Source: Paraburkholderia humisilvae (GTDB lineage: Bacteria; Pseudomonadota; Gammaproteobacteria; Burkholderiales; Burkholderiaceae). Taken from it: a DNA stretch of 64,000 bases. The position numbers and the translations under genes are program-made. Location: assembly GCF_902859855.1 (NCBI RefSeq), contig NZ_CADIKH010000006.1, forward strand, positions 186,001-250,000, given 5' to 3'. The notes beneath the pieces were generated by a model. The model did no database searches. It saw only the letters and a list, made by a program, of their open reading frames with translations, and was not told where the DNA came from. Positions 37,087-46,330 of the stretch are shown piece after piece (the stretch's first letter is position 1; every line of letters starts with the position of its first letter).

Positions 37087-37473
37087 TTACGCCATGTGAG
37101 TGAGATCGAAACGGCCGACGTGCCCGAAGCGGGGACGGTAGTCCGCATCGCCGTCACGGGTGGAGTAACCGGTGAGGTGCCAATGCTTGCCGTCCCGATT
37201 GATGTCAACCGTGGCTCTGTTTCCGTTGATGGTGACCCGGGTGTCGTCCCGGCTATCGAAGACTTCGTTGTGTGATTTGAGCCGGATTACGTCACGCACC
37301 TTTGCCCGATCGGATGCTCCGCTCCATGTTGAATCCTCCGCGTGGAGCCGCGCTTTTTCGAGCCTGAAAGCTTCGTCGGGCGATTCGGAAATCCGCGAAT
37401 TGAATAACGCGCCGGCGTCCTTGAATTGCGTACCCACCCGCATTGCATGGTTCGATTGCGAAGTCACTTGCAT
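37087..37473 (-). CDS. Small cytoplasmic or secreted protein of unknown function
   Basis: A 128-residue protein with no recognised domain. The ATG at 37473 follows GAGGAT at a good distance; the longer frame to 37608 is unlikely. The N-terminus (MQVTSQSNHAMRVGTQ) is Ser/Gln-rich with no signal peptide. The middle is charged and helical (DEAFRLEKARLHAEDSTW). The end has beta-like runs (TRVTINGNRATVDINRDGKH, WHLTGYSTRDGD). It is convergent with cobM and stands alone. The soluble, Ser/Gln-start design could fit a secreted effector, but nothing proves it. Confidence 0.6.
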   Translation of the reverse strand: MQVTSQSNHAMRVGTQFKDAGALFNSRISESPDEAFRLEKARLHAEDSTWSGASDRAKVRDVIRLKSHNEVFDSRDDTRVTINGNRATVDINRDGKHWHLTGYSTRDGDADYRPRFGHVGRFDLTHMA

Positions 37474-37790
37474 GTTTGCATCCTCATAGAAGGGCAATAA
37501 ATCCGGATTCAGGAAACTGCGGCGATCAGAAACCGATCGATCGTCTAACGCGAGATGGGCTCTCCAGTTTATCGACGCGTTTCCATTCTTTATCCGGCAA
37601 CCGCGCAACAGGTGGTATCAGGACACGCTCACTTGGGACCGTAAACCATCGTACGGCCGACGCCATTCGAGCCGGTTATGGTCGTTGCCAGTCAGAACGG
37701 AAAGAACGACTGACCCTGCACTTCACGCGTCCGCAAGCAAGCGGGCGCATGAAGCGCAAAGAAGAAGCGGGTCGGCGAAGACCGCGGAGG
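37474..37790. other. Intergenic region
   Basis: A 317-base gap between the unknown gene at 37087-37473 (-) and the end of the symporter gene (-). I see no coding pattern, RNA motif or strong repeat. It must carry the promoter of the unknown gene. Confidence 0.45.
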
Positions 37791-39275
37791 TTAGTGCGTT
37801 TGCGCGCCGGACTGCTCCGCGCGCAGATGCGGTTGCGTCACCGCGCTGACGATCGCCAGCACGATCACATTCAACGTGAGCGCGACAAAGCCGATATTCA
37901 CATCCTTTAACGTATCCGGCAGGAACGGCAGCAACTGGCCGACACTCAGATGCATCACCGTCGTCACGGTCACGACCAGCACACCGACTGCGATCCCGCA
38001 AAACGCCCCTTGTTTCGTCACCCGGTTGCGCGGCGCGAGGCTGCACACCAGGGCCGGGAACAACTGCGTGACGAAGTTGTACCCCATCAGCAGCAGTGCG
38101 ACGATCGTCTCGCCGCCGTGCAGCGTGAACAGCACCGCGACGAGCGCGACCACCGGCACCATGAACCGTGCGAGCCTGGCGACGACCGCATCCGACGCAT
38201 GGCGTGCGAGCGCGCCGCGGTAGATATCGTTGGCAAGCAAAGTCGACGCGGTGGTCAGAATCATCGAGCCGGGCACGAGCGCGGTCAGCACGCCGGCCGC
38301 GCCGACCACGCCGACGAACCACGGGTCGAAGGTCTGAAGCGTCAGCCGGAACAGCGACAGGTCGATATCGCCGCCTTTGAGCCCCGGCACCCTGAGCGTC
38401 GCGGCGAAGCCGACAAAAAACACGAACAGCAGAATCAGCTGATAGATCGGCAGCACCATCGCGTTGCGCCGGAAGATCCGTTCGTTCTTCGCGGTGAATA
38501 CGGAGCCGAACGTATGCGGCCACATGAAAAAGCCGAGCGCGGTGAGCAGCACGGTCGACTGGAACCACACGAGGCTCGTGCCTGCGCCCTTGTCCGCGAG
38601 CGTCAGGAAGCCGGGCCGCGCCGCATCGATCGCACGGAACATCTCGCCGAGGCCGCCGTAATGATGGATCGGCAGATAGATGCCGAGAAACAGCACCACC
38701 CCGAGAATCAGCAGATCTTTCATTACCGAGTTCCACGCGGAGCCGCGCACCCCCGATGCGATCACATAGATCGCGACGACCACCGCGCCGATCCAGATTG
38801 CGGTCGTCGACGATATCGCGCCATAGGATGTGGTCGCAACAATAATGCCGAGACCCTTTAGCTGCAGCACGAGGTACGGAATCAGCGCTGCAACGTCGAC
38901 GACCGCGACCAGCACGCCGAGCGCGTGGCTATCGTATTTGCGCGCGAAAAAGTGGGGCTGCGACACGAGCCTGTGCGTTTTCGCAAAGCGCCATACAGGC
39001 GGTAGAAGCCAGTACGACAGCACATACGCGAGCGTTGCATACGCAAGGATGTAATAGACAGGCGCACCCTTGCCATACGCGAATCCGCTGCCGCCAAGGA
39101 ACGTGAACGTGGTGTAGATCTCGCCGGCCATCAGCAGGAACACGAACGCGGTGCCGAAGCTGCGTCCGCCGACCGTCCACTGCTCGAGGTTCATATCGTG
39201 GCCGTGGCGTGCCCGCACGCCCAGATACAGCGCAAACAGCGTCACCGCGGCAATGATCACCAGGGCCGTGCTCAT
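37791..39275 (-). CDS. Sodium:solute symporter family transporter
   Basis: A 494-residue protein with about 13 membrane segments, of the SSS family. Visible are TVGGRSFGTAFVFLLMAGEIYT, AYATLAYVLSYWLLPPVWRFAK and FGSVFTAKNERIFRRNAMVLPIYQLI. It pairs with an upstream DUF3311 protein through a four-base overlap, an arrangement known for the YhjB/YhjC type and for monocarboxylate permeases. The substrate is likely a small organic acid, but this is inference. Confidence 0.88.
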   Translation of the reverse strand: MSTALVIIAAVTLFALYLGVRARHGHDMNLEQWTVGGRSFGTAFVFLLMAGEIYTTFTFLGGSGFAYGKGAPVYYILAYATLAYVLSYWLLPPVWRFAKTHRLVSQPHFFARKYDSHALGVLVAVVDVAALIPYLVLQLKGLGIIVATTSYGAISSTTAIWIGAVVVAIYVIASGVRGSAWNSVMKDLLILGVVLFLGIYLPIHHYGGLGEMFRAIDAARPGFLTLADKGAGTSLVWFQSTVLLTALGFFMWPHTFGSVFTAKNERIFRRNAMVLPIYQLILLFVFFVGFAATLRVPGLKGGDIDLSLFRLTLQTFDPWFVGVVGAAGVLTALVPGSMILTTASTLLANDIYRGALARHASDAVVARLARFMVPVVALVAVLFTLHGGETIVALLLMGYNFVTQLFPALVCSLAPRNRVTKQGAFCGIAVGVLVVTVTTVMHLSVGQLLPFLPDTLKDVNIGFVALTLNVIVLAIVSAVTQPHLRAEQSGAQTH

Positions 39276-39499
39276 CGGCGATCCTCCGCGGCGGAGGCCG
39301 TGCCGTGCTCGACCGGCTCACGGTTGACCGGGTCGAGCCGGTAGATGATTGCCATGATCACCGCGCTTAGCACTACCCACATCACGATCCACGCCAGCAC
39401 CAGCGGCATGCCGAGCACCAGCGGTTCGACACGGTTGACGAACGGAACGCCGAGCAGAATGCCGATAAACGGCAGCACAGCGAGCAGACGAAAGGACAT
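39272..39499 (-). CDS. DUF3311 small membrane protein, symporter partner
   Basis: A 75-residue protein with two membrane segments (FIGILLGVPFVNRVEP, then VLAWIVMWVVLSAVIMAIIY) and a charged tail (YRLDPVNRE), typical of DUF3311. I chose the ATG at 39499 because GGAG lies 6 bases before it; earlier ATG/GTG codons are in frame. It overlaps the symporter start by four bases, so both are made together. Confidence 0.88.
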   Translation of the reverse strand: MSFRLLAVLPFIGILLGVPFVNRVEPLVLGMPLVLAWIVMWVVLSAVIMAIIYRLDPVNREPVEHGTASAAEDRR

Positions 39500-39829
39500 A
39501 GGCATCTCCACGAACGATAAGTGCGTTGCGGGTCGATACGTCTTCGGAAGGCGGGCCTGCGGGTCCGACTGTATGCCGCCTTGTTCGCTTAAGCCAAGCG
39601 ATCAAAAATATGAATGAAAATTGAAAGCTATGCGACGCAGATGAAGGTGCGCATACCCGATGCCTGCACCGATCGCGCGTGCGATGACGCATTCATGCGC
39701 TCGCGGGGTAACCCTGCGATGCCGCGCTGCGGGGTCGATGCGGTCCAGCTGAGGTTACACTGTGCGCGGCGCGTGCGCGCGGACCACCGGACGTGAACCG
39801 CATGCGCACTGAACACGGAGCTGAAAAAA
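39500..39829. other. Divergent promoter region
   Basis: A 330-base gap between the symporter operon (-) and the MarC-type gene (+). No gene or RNA was recognised. Both promoters should be here. Confidence 0.45.
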
Positions 39830-40501
39830 ATGATAGGCGGCCTCGTCTCCGAAATCCTGTTCGGCTTCACCGGGTTGATCAGCATCATCAATCCGTTTGC
39901 CATTGCGTTCGTGTTTCTCGACCGCACCGAGACGCTCACCGTCGAAGAGCGCGCGGCGCTCGCCAAGCGCGTGTCGATCAACGCGTTCTTCGTGCTGATC
40001 GTCGTGTTCTTTGTCGGCACGCCGGTGCTGCATTTCTTCGGCATTTCGATCGAGGCGCTGCGCATCGGCGGCGGACTCGCCGTCGCGGTGAGCGCGTGGA
40101 ACATGCTGAATGCGCCCGAAACGCGCACCGACGTCACGACCGCGAAGCCGGTCGATCCGGACCATGCGACCTCCAAGGCCTTCTTTCCATTGACGATGCC
40201 GCTCACCACCGGCCCCGGCACGATCGCGACCGCGATTGCGCTCAATGCAAACCGCACGCACAAGCTGTCCGAGTTCCTGCTGTCGTCGATCGCGTCGGTG
40301 GCGATCTCCGTCCTTGTCGTGCTGGTCATCTATTTCACGTACAGTCGCTCTGCGTATATCGCGCACTTTCTCGGCAAGGAGGGCACCAAGGTTGCGCTGC
40401 GCGTGTCGGCCTTCCTGCTGCTTTGCATTGGTGTACAGATCATGTTGACCGGGTTTTCCGAGTTTCTCGCGCCGCTTGCGGGAAATACGCCTGCTCCATG
40501 A
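39830..40501 (+). CDS. MarC-family (UPF0056) membrane protein
   Basis: A 223-residue inner-membrane protein with six hydrophobic segments. The MarC patterns are FGFTGLISIINPFAIAFVFL at the start and AFFPLTMPLTTGPGTIATAI in the middle. The family was once linked to antibiotic resistance, but no function is established. A GGAG site precedes the ATG. Monocistronic. Confidence 0.9.
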   Translation: MIGGLVSEILFGFTGLISIINPFAIAFVFLDRTETLTVEERAALAKRVSINAFFVLIVVFFVGTPVLHFFGISIEALRIGGGLAVAVSAWNMLNAPETRTDVTTAKPVDPDHATSKAFFPLTMPLTTGPGTIATAIALNANRTHKLSEFLLSSIASVAISVLVVLVIYFTYSRSAYIAHFLGKEGTKVALRVSAFLLLCIGVQIMLTGFSEFLAPLAGNTPAP

Positions 40502-40602
40502 GCGGCGTGTTGCCGATATTCAATCCGCATCGTCGTTAGCGTAAACCCGGGTGTTCGAATCGCGTTCGTTTGCCGTTGTCGCGTTGGGGAGCGCAAAGAT
40601 CG

Positions 40603-42957
40603 ATGAACCGCCAGGATACCGCAGACCGGATGACCGACAGCCAGCCTGACAGCAGGTCCGACCGCGAGGCCGACTCCGCGCATGGCAACGGCGGCTATCG
40701 GCCGACCGTCGCGGCGCAGGTGCTCGAGTCGGAGCGCGCCGTGCTGCGCCTGCTTACCCGCAGCGCGCCGCTGCCCGAACTGCTGGCCGAGGTGTGCCGC
40801 CGCGCCGAGGCGTTGCTTGGCGACGGCGCGGCCTGCTCGGTGCTGGTGCTCGACGCCGACGGGCGGCACGCGAAAGTCGGCGCCGCGCCGTCGCTGCCAC
40901 AGGCGTATTGCGACGCGCTCGCCGGATTTGAAATCGGCCCGCGCGCGGGGTCATGCGGCACCGCGATGTTCGAGCGGCGCATGGTGGTCGCGGAAGATAT
41001 CGAAAGCGATCCGCTGTGGGCCGATTACAAGCATCTCGCCACGCCGTATGGGCTACGTGCCTGCTGGTCAATTCCGTTCGAGGACGAAACCGGCGGCGTG
41101 TTAGGGGCGTTCGCGGTTTATCACACCGTGCCGCGCCGGCCGACCGACGTCGAGGAAACCGTTCTGCGCGACATCGGCCGCTGCGTCGGGCTGGCGATTC
41201 ACCAGGACCGGATTCGCCAGCGCCTTGCGCAAAGCGAGGAGCATCACCGGCTGGTCGTCGATCACCTGAATGAAGGCATCGTCGTGCAATCGCGCGACGG
41301 CGAAGTGCTCGCGTGCAATCCGAGCGCGATGCGTATGCTGCGCGCGACGCCGGGGATTATCGGCGCCAACATCTATACCGTGATGGTGCATGCACGGCGA
41401 GACGACGGTTCGGTAATCGAAACGCCGGACCGGCCGACGCTCAAGGTGCTGTCCACCGGCAAGCCGGTGCTCGGCGTCACGATGTCGGTCGAGCTGGCGA
41501 TCGGCGAAACGATCTGGGTCATTGCGAACTTCGTGCCGATCTTCAAGCCCGGCGAACCCGAGCCGACCGCGGTGCTGGTCTCGTTCAACGATATCGGTCC
41601 GGTCCGTGCCGCACAGCGGCAGCTGAAGTATCTGGCGACACGCGATCCGCTGACGGGGCTGTATAACCGCGCGTATCTGTCCGACCGGATGCGCGAGCTG
41701 CTGGAACCGGCCGCGGGAGGCGGCCGCGCGCGCGAAGTGCCGCGTGTCGCGGTGCTGTTCGTCGATCTCGACGGCTTCAAGAAGGTCAACGATACGGCCG
41801 GCCACGAAGCCGGTGACGCGCTGCTGTGCAGCGTCGCGCGGCGCCTGGCCACATGCGTGCACAAGGGCGATACGCTCGCGCGCGTCGGCGGCGACGAGTT
41901 TGTGATCGTCGTGAGCGGCTATGAGAGTGCTGCGCACCTGACCGCGCTCGCGCGCCAGGTGCTGGAAACAATTGCGATGCCGTTTGCGGTCGCGGACAAC
42001 GAATACTATCTGGGCGCGTCGATTGGCATCAGCGTATGCCCGGAAGACGGCCGCGATGCGACGACGCTGATGCGCAATGCGGATTCGGCGATGTATCAGG
42101 CGAAGCAGCGCGGCCGCAACGGCTTCGAATTCTTCACGAAGGAGCTGAGCCGGCAATTGCAGCGGCGCTTCTCGATCGAGCAATCGCTGCGGCGTGCATT
42201 GGCCGCCGACGAGCTGCGCCTCGTGTACCAGCCGATCGTCGATGGCGTGAGCGGCCGCACGATCGGCGCGGAAGCGCTGATGCGCTGGCACAACGAGGCG
42301 CTTGGCGATGTCTCGCCGATCGAATTCATTCCGGTCGCTGAGGATACCGGCCTGATTGTCACGCTGGGCCGCTGGCTGCTCGAGCGCGCATGCGCGCAGG
42401 CGGCCGAATGGCGCAAGACGATCGCGCCGGATCTGACGATCGCGGTGAACCTGTCGCCGCGCCAGTTCAACGATGGACTTGTGCAGGAGGTCGCGCAGTG
42501 TCTCGCGACGGCCGGGCTCGACCCTGCCGCGCTCGAACTCGAGATTACCGAGGGCCTGCTGATGAGCGAGCGCGCGCCGGTGATGCCGATGCTCAATTCA
42601 TTGTCGCGGATGGGCGTGCGTATTTCCGTGGACGACTTCGGCACCGGCTACTCGTCGCTGTCGTATCTGAAGCGCTTTCCGCTGCATAACCTGAAGGTTG
42701 ATCGCTCCTTCGTCGCTGGCTTGCCCGATCATCGCGACGCGGTCGCGATTACGCACGCGGTGGTCGCGATGGCGCATTCGCTTGGGATGAATGTCACGGC
42801 CGAGGGTGTTGAAACGTCGGCGCAGTCGGCGTTCCTGCGCTCGATAGGATGCGACCGGCAACAGGGCTACCTGTTCGGCCGGCCGGTGGCGCCTGGCGAA
42901 TACACGCGGCGTCTGACCGAAGTGGTCGGGCGCGGTGGGAATGCCGCGCCGGTTTAG
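40603..42957 (+). CDS. GAF-PAS-GGDEF-EAL cyclic-di-GMP signalling protein
   Basis: A 784-residue cytoplasmic protein. Order: GAF (about 40-200), PAS (about 210-335), GGDEF (about 345-510) and EAL (about 520-770). The cyclase signature is intact (ARVGGDEFVIVV), but the inhibitory RxxD site reads HKGD, so product feedback is probably absent. The phosphodiesterase residues are present: GAEALMRW, VNLSPRQF, DDFGTGYSSLSYL, TAEGVET. Both activities are possible. I chose the ATG at 40603, 13 bases after GGGGAG; a later Met at 40630 is an alternative. No transmembrane segment is seen. Confidence 0.92.
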   Translation: MNRQDTADRMTDSQPDSRSDREADSAHGNGGYRPTVAAQVLESERAVLRLLTRSAPLPELLAEVCRRAEALLGDGAACSVLVLDADGRHAKVGAAPSLPQAYCDALAGFEIGPRAGSCGTAMFERRMVVAEDIESDPLWADYKHLATPYGLRACWSIPFEDETGGVLGAFAVYHTVPRRPTDVEETVLRDIGRCVGLAIHQDRIRQRLAQSEEHHRLVVDHLNEGIVVQSRDGEVLACNPSAMRMLRATPGIIGANIYTVMVHARRDDGSVIETPDRPTLKVLSTGKPVLGVTMSVELAIGETIWVIANFVPIFKPGEPEPTAVLVSFNDIGPVRAAQRQLKYLATRDPLTGLYNRAYLSDRMRELLEPAAGGGRAREVPRVAVLFVDLDGFKKVNDTAGHEAGDALLCSVARRLATCVHKGDTLARVGGDEFVIVVSGYESAAHLTALARQVLETIAMPFAVADNEYYLGASIGISVCPEDGRDATTLMRNADSAMYQAKQRGRNGFEFFTKELSRQLQRRFSIEQSLRRALAADELRLVYQPIVDGVSGRTIGAEALMRWHNEALGDVSPIEFIPVAEDTGLIVTLGRWLLERACAQAAEWRKTIAPDLTIAVNLSPRQFNDGLVQEVAQCLATAGLDPAALELEITEGLLMSERAPVMPMLNSLSRMGVRISVDDFGTGYSSLSYLKRFPLHNLKVDRSFVAGLPDHRDAVAITHAVVAMAHSLGMNVTAEGVETSAQSAFLRSIGCDRQQGYLFGRPVAPGEYTRRLTEVVGRGGNAAPV

Positions 42958-43040
42958 CGTTTTAGGGCGAATGTGTCCGTGGTGCTGGCGGTGTGTCGTA
43001 ACATGCGTAGGGTTCGACCCACACCGGAGCGGAGCACGAC

Positions 43041-43949
43041 ATGCCGTTCAAATCGCTGGACGCCGCCGCAATCGAAGCATCGCTGAGCGGGCAGACCCGT
43101 CAGTATCTGACTGGCGCGCTGAAGCAGCCGCAGCCGCTTTCTCATATTCACGACGCGGATATCGAGGTCGGGCTATCCGATTATCCGCAAAGCGGGTTCG
43201 AACCGGCGCATCGTCATGCGCGCGCGAAAGAATACCAGTACGTGCTGCGCGGCATGACGGAATACCAGGACCTCGATACCGGCGAGATCCACCGTTTTCG
43301 CGCCGGCGACTTCTATGTGATCGACCCGGGCACCGCCTACGTTCAGCGCATCAAGCGCGACACACGTATTCTGTTTTTCAAATATCCGGGTGGCAATGAC
43401 AAGGAAAGCGTGCCGATGACGCAGGCCGTCGGCACGTGGGCGCGTGAAACGCTGCACGTTACGCGACTCGATCTGAACGCACGGGAAGGGCGCGGCGCGC
43501 AGCCGGTGCCGGCCGCGAATTCGCTGAAGCCCGCGGTAGCGGTCGCGGTGTTCGATGCGGCGCACCGGCTGCTGCTCGTCAAGCGGCGCGATAGCGGCTA
43601 TTGGGCCATGCCCGGCGGCACGATGGAAGTGACCGACTCACTCGAAGGCTGCGCGCGCCGCGAGGTGCGCGAGGAAACCGGCATCGAAATCATGATCGCC
43701 GGGATGGTCGGCACGTATACGGACCCGGAGACGATCATCGCGTATTCGGACGGCGAAGTGCGACGCGAATTCTCGATTCTGCTTGCGGCATCGGCGACGA
43801 GCGAAAATCTTTCGCATGACGATGAATCCACCGACGTGCAGTGGGTCGAGCTCGAAGAGGTTATGCGCTTGCCGATGGTCGCTTCACAGGTGCGCCGGAT
43901 ACAGGATGTGCTTGCGTGGCGCGAGAATCGGGGTGTCTTTATTCGTTGA
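43041..43949 (+). CDS. Cupin-Nudix fusion hydrolase
   Basis: A 302-residue protein with two domains. Residues about 35-125 form a cupin barrel (FEPAHRHARAKEYQYVLRG, RAGDFYVIDPGTAYVQRI). Residues about 165-295 form a Nudix hydrolase, with the box GTMEVTDSLEGCARREVREE: the pattern is G-x5-D-x7-REVxEExGI, with Asp where Glu is usual. A GGAG site precedes the ATG. Nudix enzymes cut nucleoside diphosphates linked to another group; the cupin may bind a ligand or metal. The substrate is unknown. Confidence 0.85.
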   Translation: MPFKSLDAAAIEASLSGQTRQYLTGALKQPQPLSHIHDADIEVGLSDYPQSGFEPAHRHARAKEYQYVLRGMTEYQDLDTGEIHRFRAGDFYVIDPGTAYVQRIKRDTRILFFKYPGGNDKESVPMTQAVGTWARETLHVTRLDLNAREGRGAQPVPAANSLKPAVAVAVFDAAHRLLLVKRRDSGYWAMPGGTMEVTDSLEGCARREVREETGIEIMIAGMVGTYTDPETIIAYSDGEVRREFSILLAASATSENLSHDDESTDVQWVELEEVMRLPMVASQVRRIQDVLAWRENRGVFIR

Positions 43950-44075
43950 AAGGGGCGATATCCGATGGATACGGTAATCGTCGAAGCGATCGCTGCCCTT
44001 TACATAGAGATTGCCCGAATGGGACTCGCGCATGATCTGGCGGAACACGCACAGGCCGAAGAATCGTCGATGCAG
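43950..44075 (-). pseudogene. Possible C-terminal scrap of a sensor histidine kinase
   Basis: A minus-strand frame reads FFGLCVFRQIMRESHSGNLY, then VKGSDRFDDYRI and SPLST. This resembles the last part of a GHKL ATPase domain (normally GLGL-x-RQIM, then a beta hairpin). The N, D and first G boxes are not present. Only a weak, eyeballed similarity. Confidence 0.22.
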
Positions 44076-44257
44076 CACGGCGGCTTATCGCTCCCGTCCT
44101 GAAAGACGCTTTCTCCCATTTGTCAGGTAACCAGTCCAACCGCGCATGGGTGAGATCGTTGTCGGTCGCGTCTGAACGGTCAGCGGCAGCACGTGCACCT
44201 CATCGAGCGGGCAGTGTGTCTATTCCGCCTTAACACATTGATATCTCTTTACAACCT

Positions 44258-44278
44258 ATTTAGATAGCATATCTAAAT
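44258..44278. promoter_or_regulatory. AT-rich perfect palindrome, possible operator
   Basis: ATTTAGATA and TATCTAAAT are perfect inverted repeats with a GCA spacer, in an AT-rich stretch 88 bases before the acetyltransferase-like frame. The form fits the binding site of a dimeric regulator. No such regulator gene remains nearby. Confidence 0.4.
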
Positions 44279-44345
44279 TAAAGATAATTTGGAAAAACCG
44301 AAGTAACATTGCGTCCTTTGTATGAGCGGCGAATGAGCCTCGGCC

Positions 44346-44744
44346 GTGGCTCCTAAAGCATGCCGAGGACCGATTCCGCGTTTGGCGACCAATAGCCGGT
44401 GCACGATCGGTAAGCGTTTCATCCTGGATCACGGTGTAGGAACCGTTGTCGGCGAAACCGCCGTTATCGGTGACGATTGCTACATTCTTGGCGGGGTCAC
44501 GTTAGGTGCTGTGGGGATTGCGGGCAATCCGCCGGGAAAGCGCCACCCGGTCCTTGGCGATCGGGTCGAAGTGGGCGCGTTTACACGAATCCTGGGGCGT
44601 GTCGAAATCGGCGATGAAGTTTTCATTGGACCACATTGCGTTATCACCCAGGATGTTCCATCAGGAAGCATCGTGACTGTACGGACGTCCGTTCAGATCA
44701 CGCGTGGCATCGAAGCCGTTGCGACGTCGGCGGAACGTTTTTGA
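44346..44744 (+). pseudogene. N-terminally truncated serine-acetyltransferase-like protein
   Basis: A 132-residue frame with left-handed beta-helix (hexapeptide) repeats of the CysE type: CTIGKRFILDHGVGTVVGET, AVIGDD, KRHPVLGDRVEVGAF, RVEIGDEVFIGPH. The DHG active-site His is present. CysE enzymes have about 140 more residues at the N-terminus (the helical domain and first catalytic Asp); here a stop at 44334 cuts the frame. It may be a decayed gene or a short variant. It is placed just before the AlaX gene, with which it overlaps the ribosome site. Confidence 0.65.
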
Positions 44745-44754
44745 GGATTTAAGC

Positions 44755-45522
44755 ATGAAGCTTAATCGACGCACGACAAAGCTCTTCTACCGCGATCCCT
44801 ACCTTGCTGCCTGCGAGACGGTCGTAATCAAGATCGATGGAGATTGGGTGGAGCTGGCGGACACTGTCGCGTATCCGGAAGGCGGCGGACAGGATGCGGA
44901 CCACGGCCGGCTCACCTTGCAAGACGGGAGGGCGCTGAGATTCATTGACGTCAAGAAAATGTACGGACACACGGCCGGCATACCCGGCTTCCCCGATATC
45001 CAGGTAGATGGCATCGTGCTGCATCGGATTCACGCGGACGATCAGCTCCTGCTCGAGCACCTGGTACCCGAAGCGGGCGTGACTGTCTCAATCGACGTTA
45101 TGCGTCGAGCGGCACTGTCTCTCAGCCATTCGGCGTCGCATCTGCTTTATCTCGCGGTCGGTTTGCACCGGCCAGATGCGGTCGCGAGCACGTTGGGCTG
45201 CCACATTAAAATCGGTGGGGCGCGATTTGACTTCGGGGTCGACCAACGCTTCACTGCGGAGGACCTGAGCAAGATCCAGGAGACAGTGAACGAACGGGTG
45301 CTGCGCGATCTCGCGATCCATCTCCGCGCCCATCCAGACGTTCCCGACGCGCGGAGTTGGCACTGCGAAGATTACGCGATTCCGTGCGGGGGTACGCATA
45401 TCGAACGCACGGGCTTGATCGGCCAAGTCACGGTTCGAAGAAAGAGTCTCGGGATCGGCAAGGAACGCATTTCGTGTGATTTCCCTCACGCACACGTCCA
45501 GACAGACCTATATCACGAATAA
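44755..45522 (+). CDS. AlaX-type stand-alone alanyl-tRNA editing protein
   Basis: A 255-residue trans-editing hydrolase that removes wrong amino acids (Ser, Gly or analogues) from tRNA-Ala. The editing-site metal ligands are intact: His125 and His129 in HSASH, Cys211 and His215 in CGGTHIERTG. The PEGGGQ motif of the AlaRS editing family is at residues 41-46. A GAGGAT site precedes the ATG at 44755; the frame is open upstream. It stands inside an eroded cluster of amino-acid genes, which suggests a self-protection role. Confidence 0.85.
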   Translation: MKLNRRTTKLFYRDPYLAACETVVIKIDGDWVELADTVAYPEGGGQDADHGRLTLQDGRALRFIDVKKMYGHTAGIPGFPDIQVDGIVLHRIHADDQLLLEHLVPEAGVTVSIDVMRRAALSLSHSASHLLYLAVGLHRPDAVASTLGCHIKIGGARFDFGVDQRFTAEDLSKIQETVNERVLRDLAIHLRAHPDVPDARSWHCEDYAIPCGGTHIERTGLIGQVTVRRKSLGIGKERISCDFPHAHVQTDLYHE

Positions 45523-45526
45523 CGCC

Positions 45527-46330
45527 ATGCGATTGGACAAAGGTAAGCTCGACAAGCTGCCGCCCAGCACATACATTCTGTCGCTCGCACAAGCGATCAA
45601 CCTCACGGCAGCGGTGATATCGGTTGCGATTGCTGCATTGGTCGGGACACGCCTCGCGCGTTCACCAGCACTCGGAACCGTCCCCTATGGCGCGCAGTTC
45701 GCGTCGGTGATGTTATGCACCTATCCCGTCTCGATGCTAATGCGCAAAATCGGCCGACGGCTGGTCTTTGGCGTCGGAGGGATGATGCTGGTCGCCGCGG
45801 GTGCGTCCGGTTATCTCGCGATTTCCCGGGAAAGCTTCGGTCTGCTCATTCTTGCGCACGTGCTGCTTGGTTGCTTCGTCGCTTGTGCCAATTTCTATCG
45901 CTTTGCGGCAATCGACGGTCTACCCTCGTCCTCCAGGGCAAAGGCAATCTCGCTTGTCGTCGCGGGTGGCGTACTCGCAGCCGTATTGGGTCCCGCGGTT
46001 GCCGACGGGTTGAGGCATGTTCGAGGTTTCGCGGATTTTTCGCTTTTCTACGGCATCCTGTCTTTGCTCGGCGTCCTTACACTTTCCCTGATTGCAATCT
46101 GGCGTCCCAGGAGAACGTTCGACTCACGCGTACCGAGCGGCGTGATCGTCAATCGGTCGAACGAGCGGCTCAACTGGGCGATCCCCGCCGCGATTGCCGC
46201 GTCGGCCTGCGGCTACTTCGCAATGAATCTGTTAATGGTCCAGGCCTCACTGGTGATGGCGAGCCTTTGCAGCTTCGAGGCTTCGTCTCGGGCGATTCAG
46301 GCACACGTTCTCGCCATGTTTGCACCGTCG
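45527..46330 (+). pseudogene. MFS transporter, 5' part only
   Basis: The frame starts right after the AlaX gene (4 bases) and encodes about 268 residues of a major-facilitator protein. Seven or eight hydrophobic segments are seen, with the inter-helix turn MRKIGRRLVFGVGG and AKAISLVVAGGVLAAVLGPA. At about 46330 the MFS pattern stops at AHVLAMFAPS. What follows in the same frame (to 46483) is Arg-rich shadow sequence of another gene. The last four helices are missing. Normal length would be near 400. Confidence 0.82.

Larger units (their letters stand above)
43950..44345. other. Intergenic, AT-rich to the right, with gene debris
   Basis: A 396-base gap. The left part (43950-44160) holds a possible histidine-kinase remnant on the minus strand. 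The right part (44220-44345) is clearly AT-rich and carries the palindrome at 44258-44278. It probably marks the left border of the eroded cluster that follows. Confidence 0.45.

Noticed and set aside
43967..44104. 45-codon plus-strand frame after the cupin-Nudix gene
   Set aside because: It has no ribosome site, and the better, though weak, coding sense lies on the other strand.
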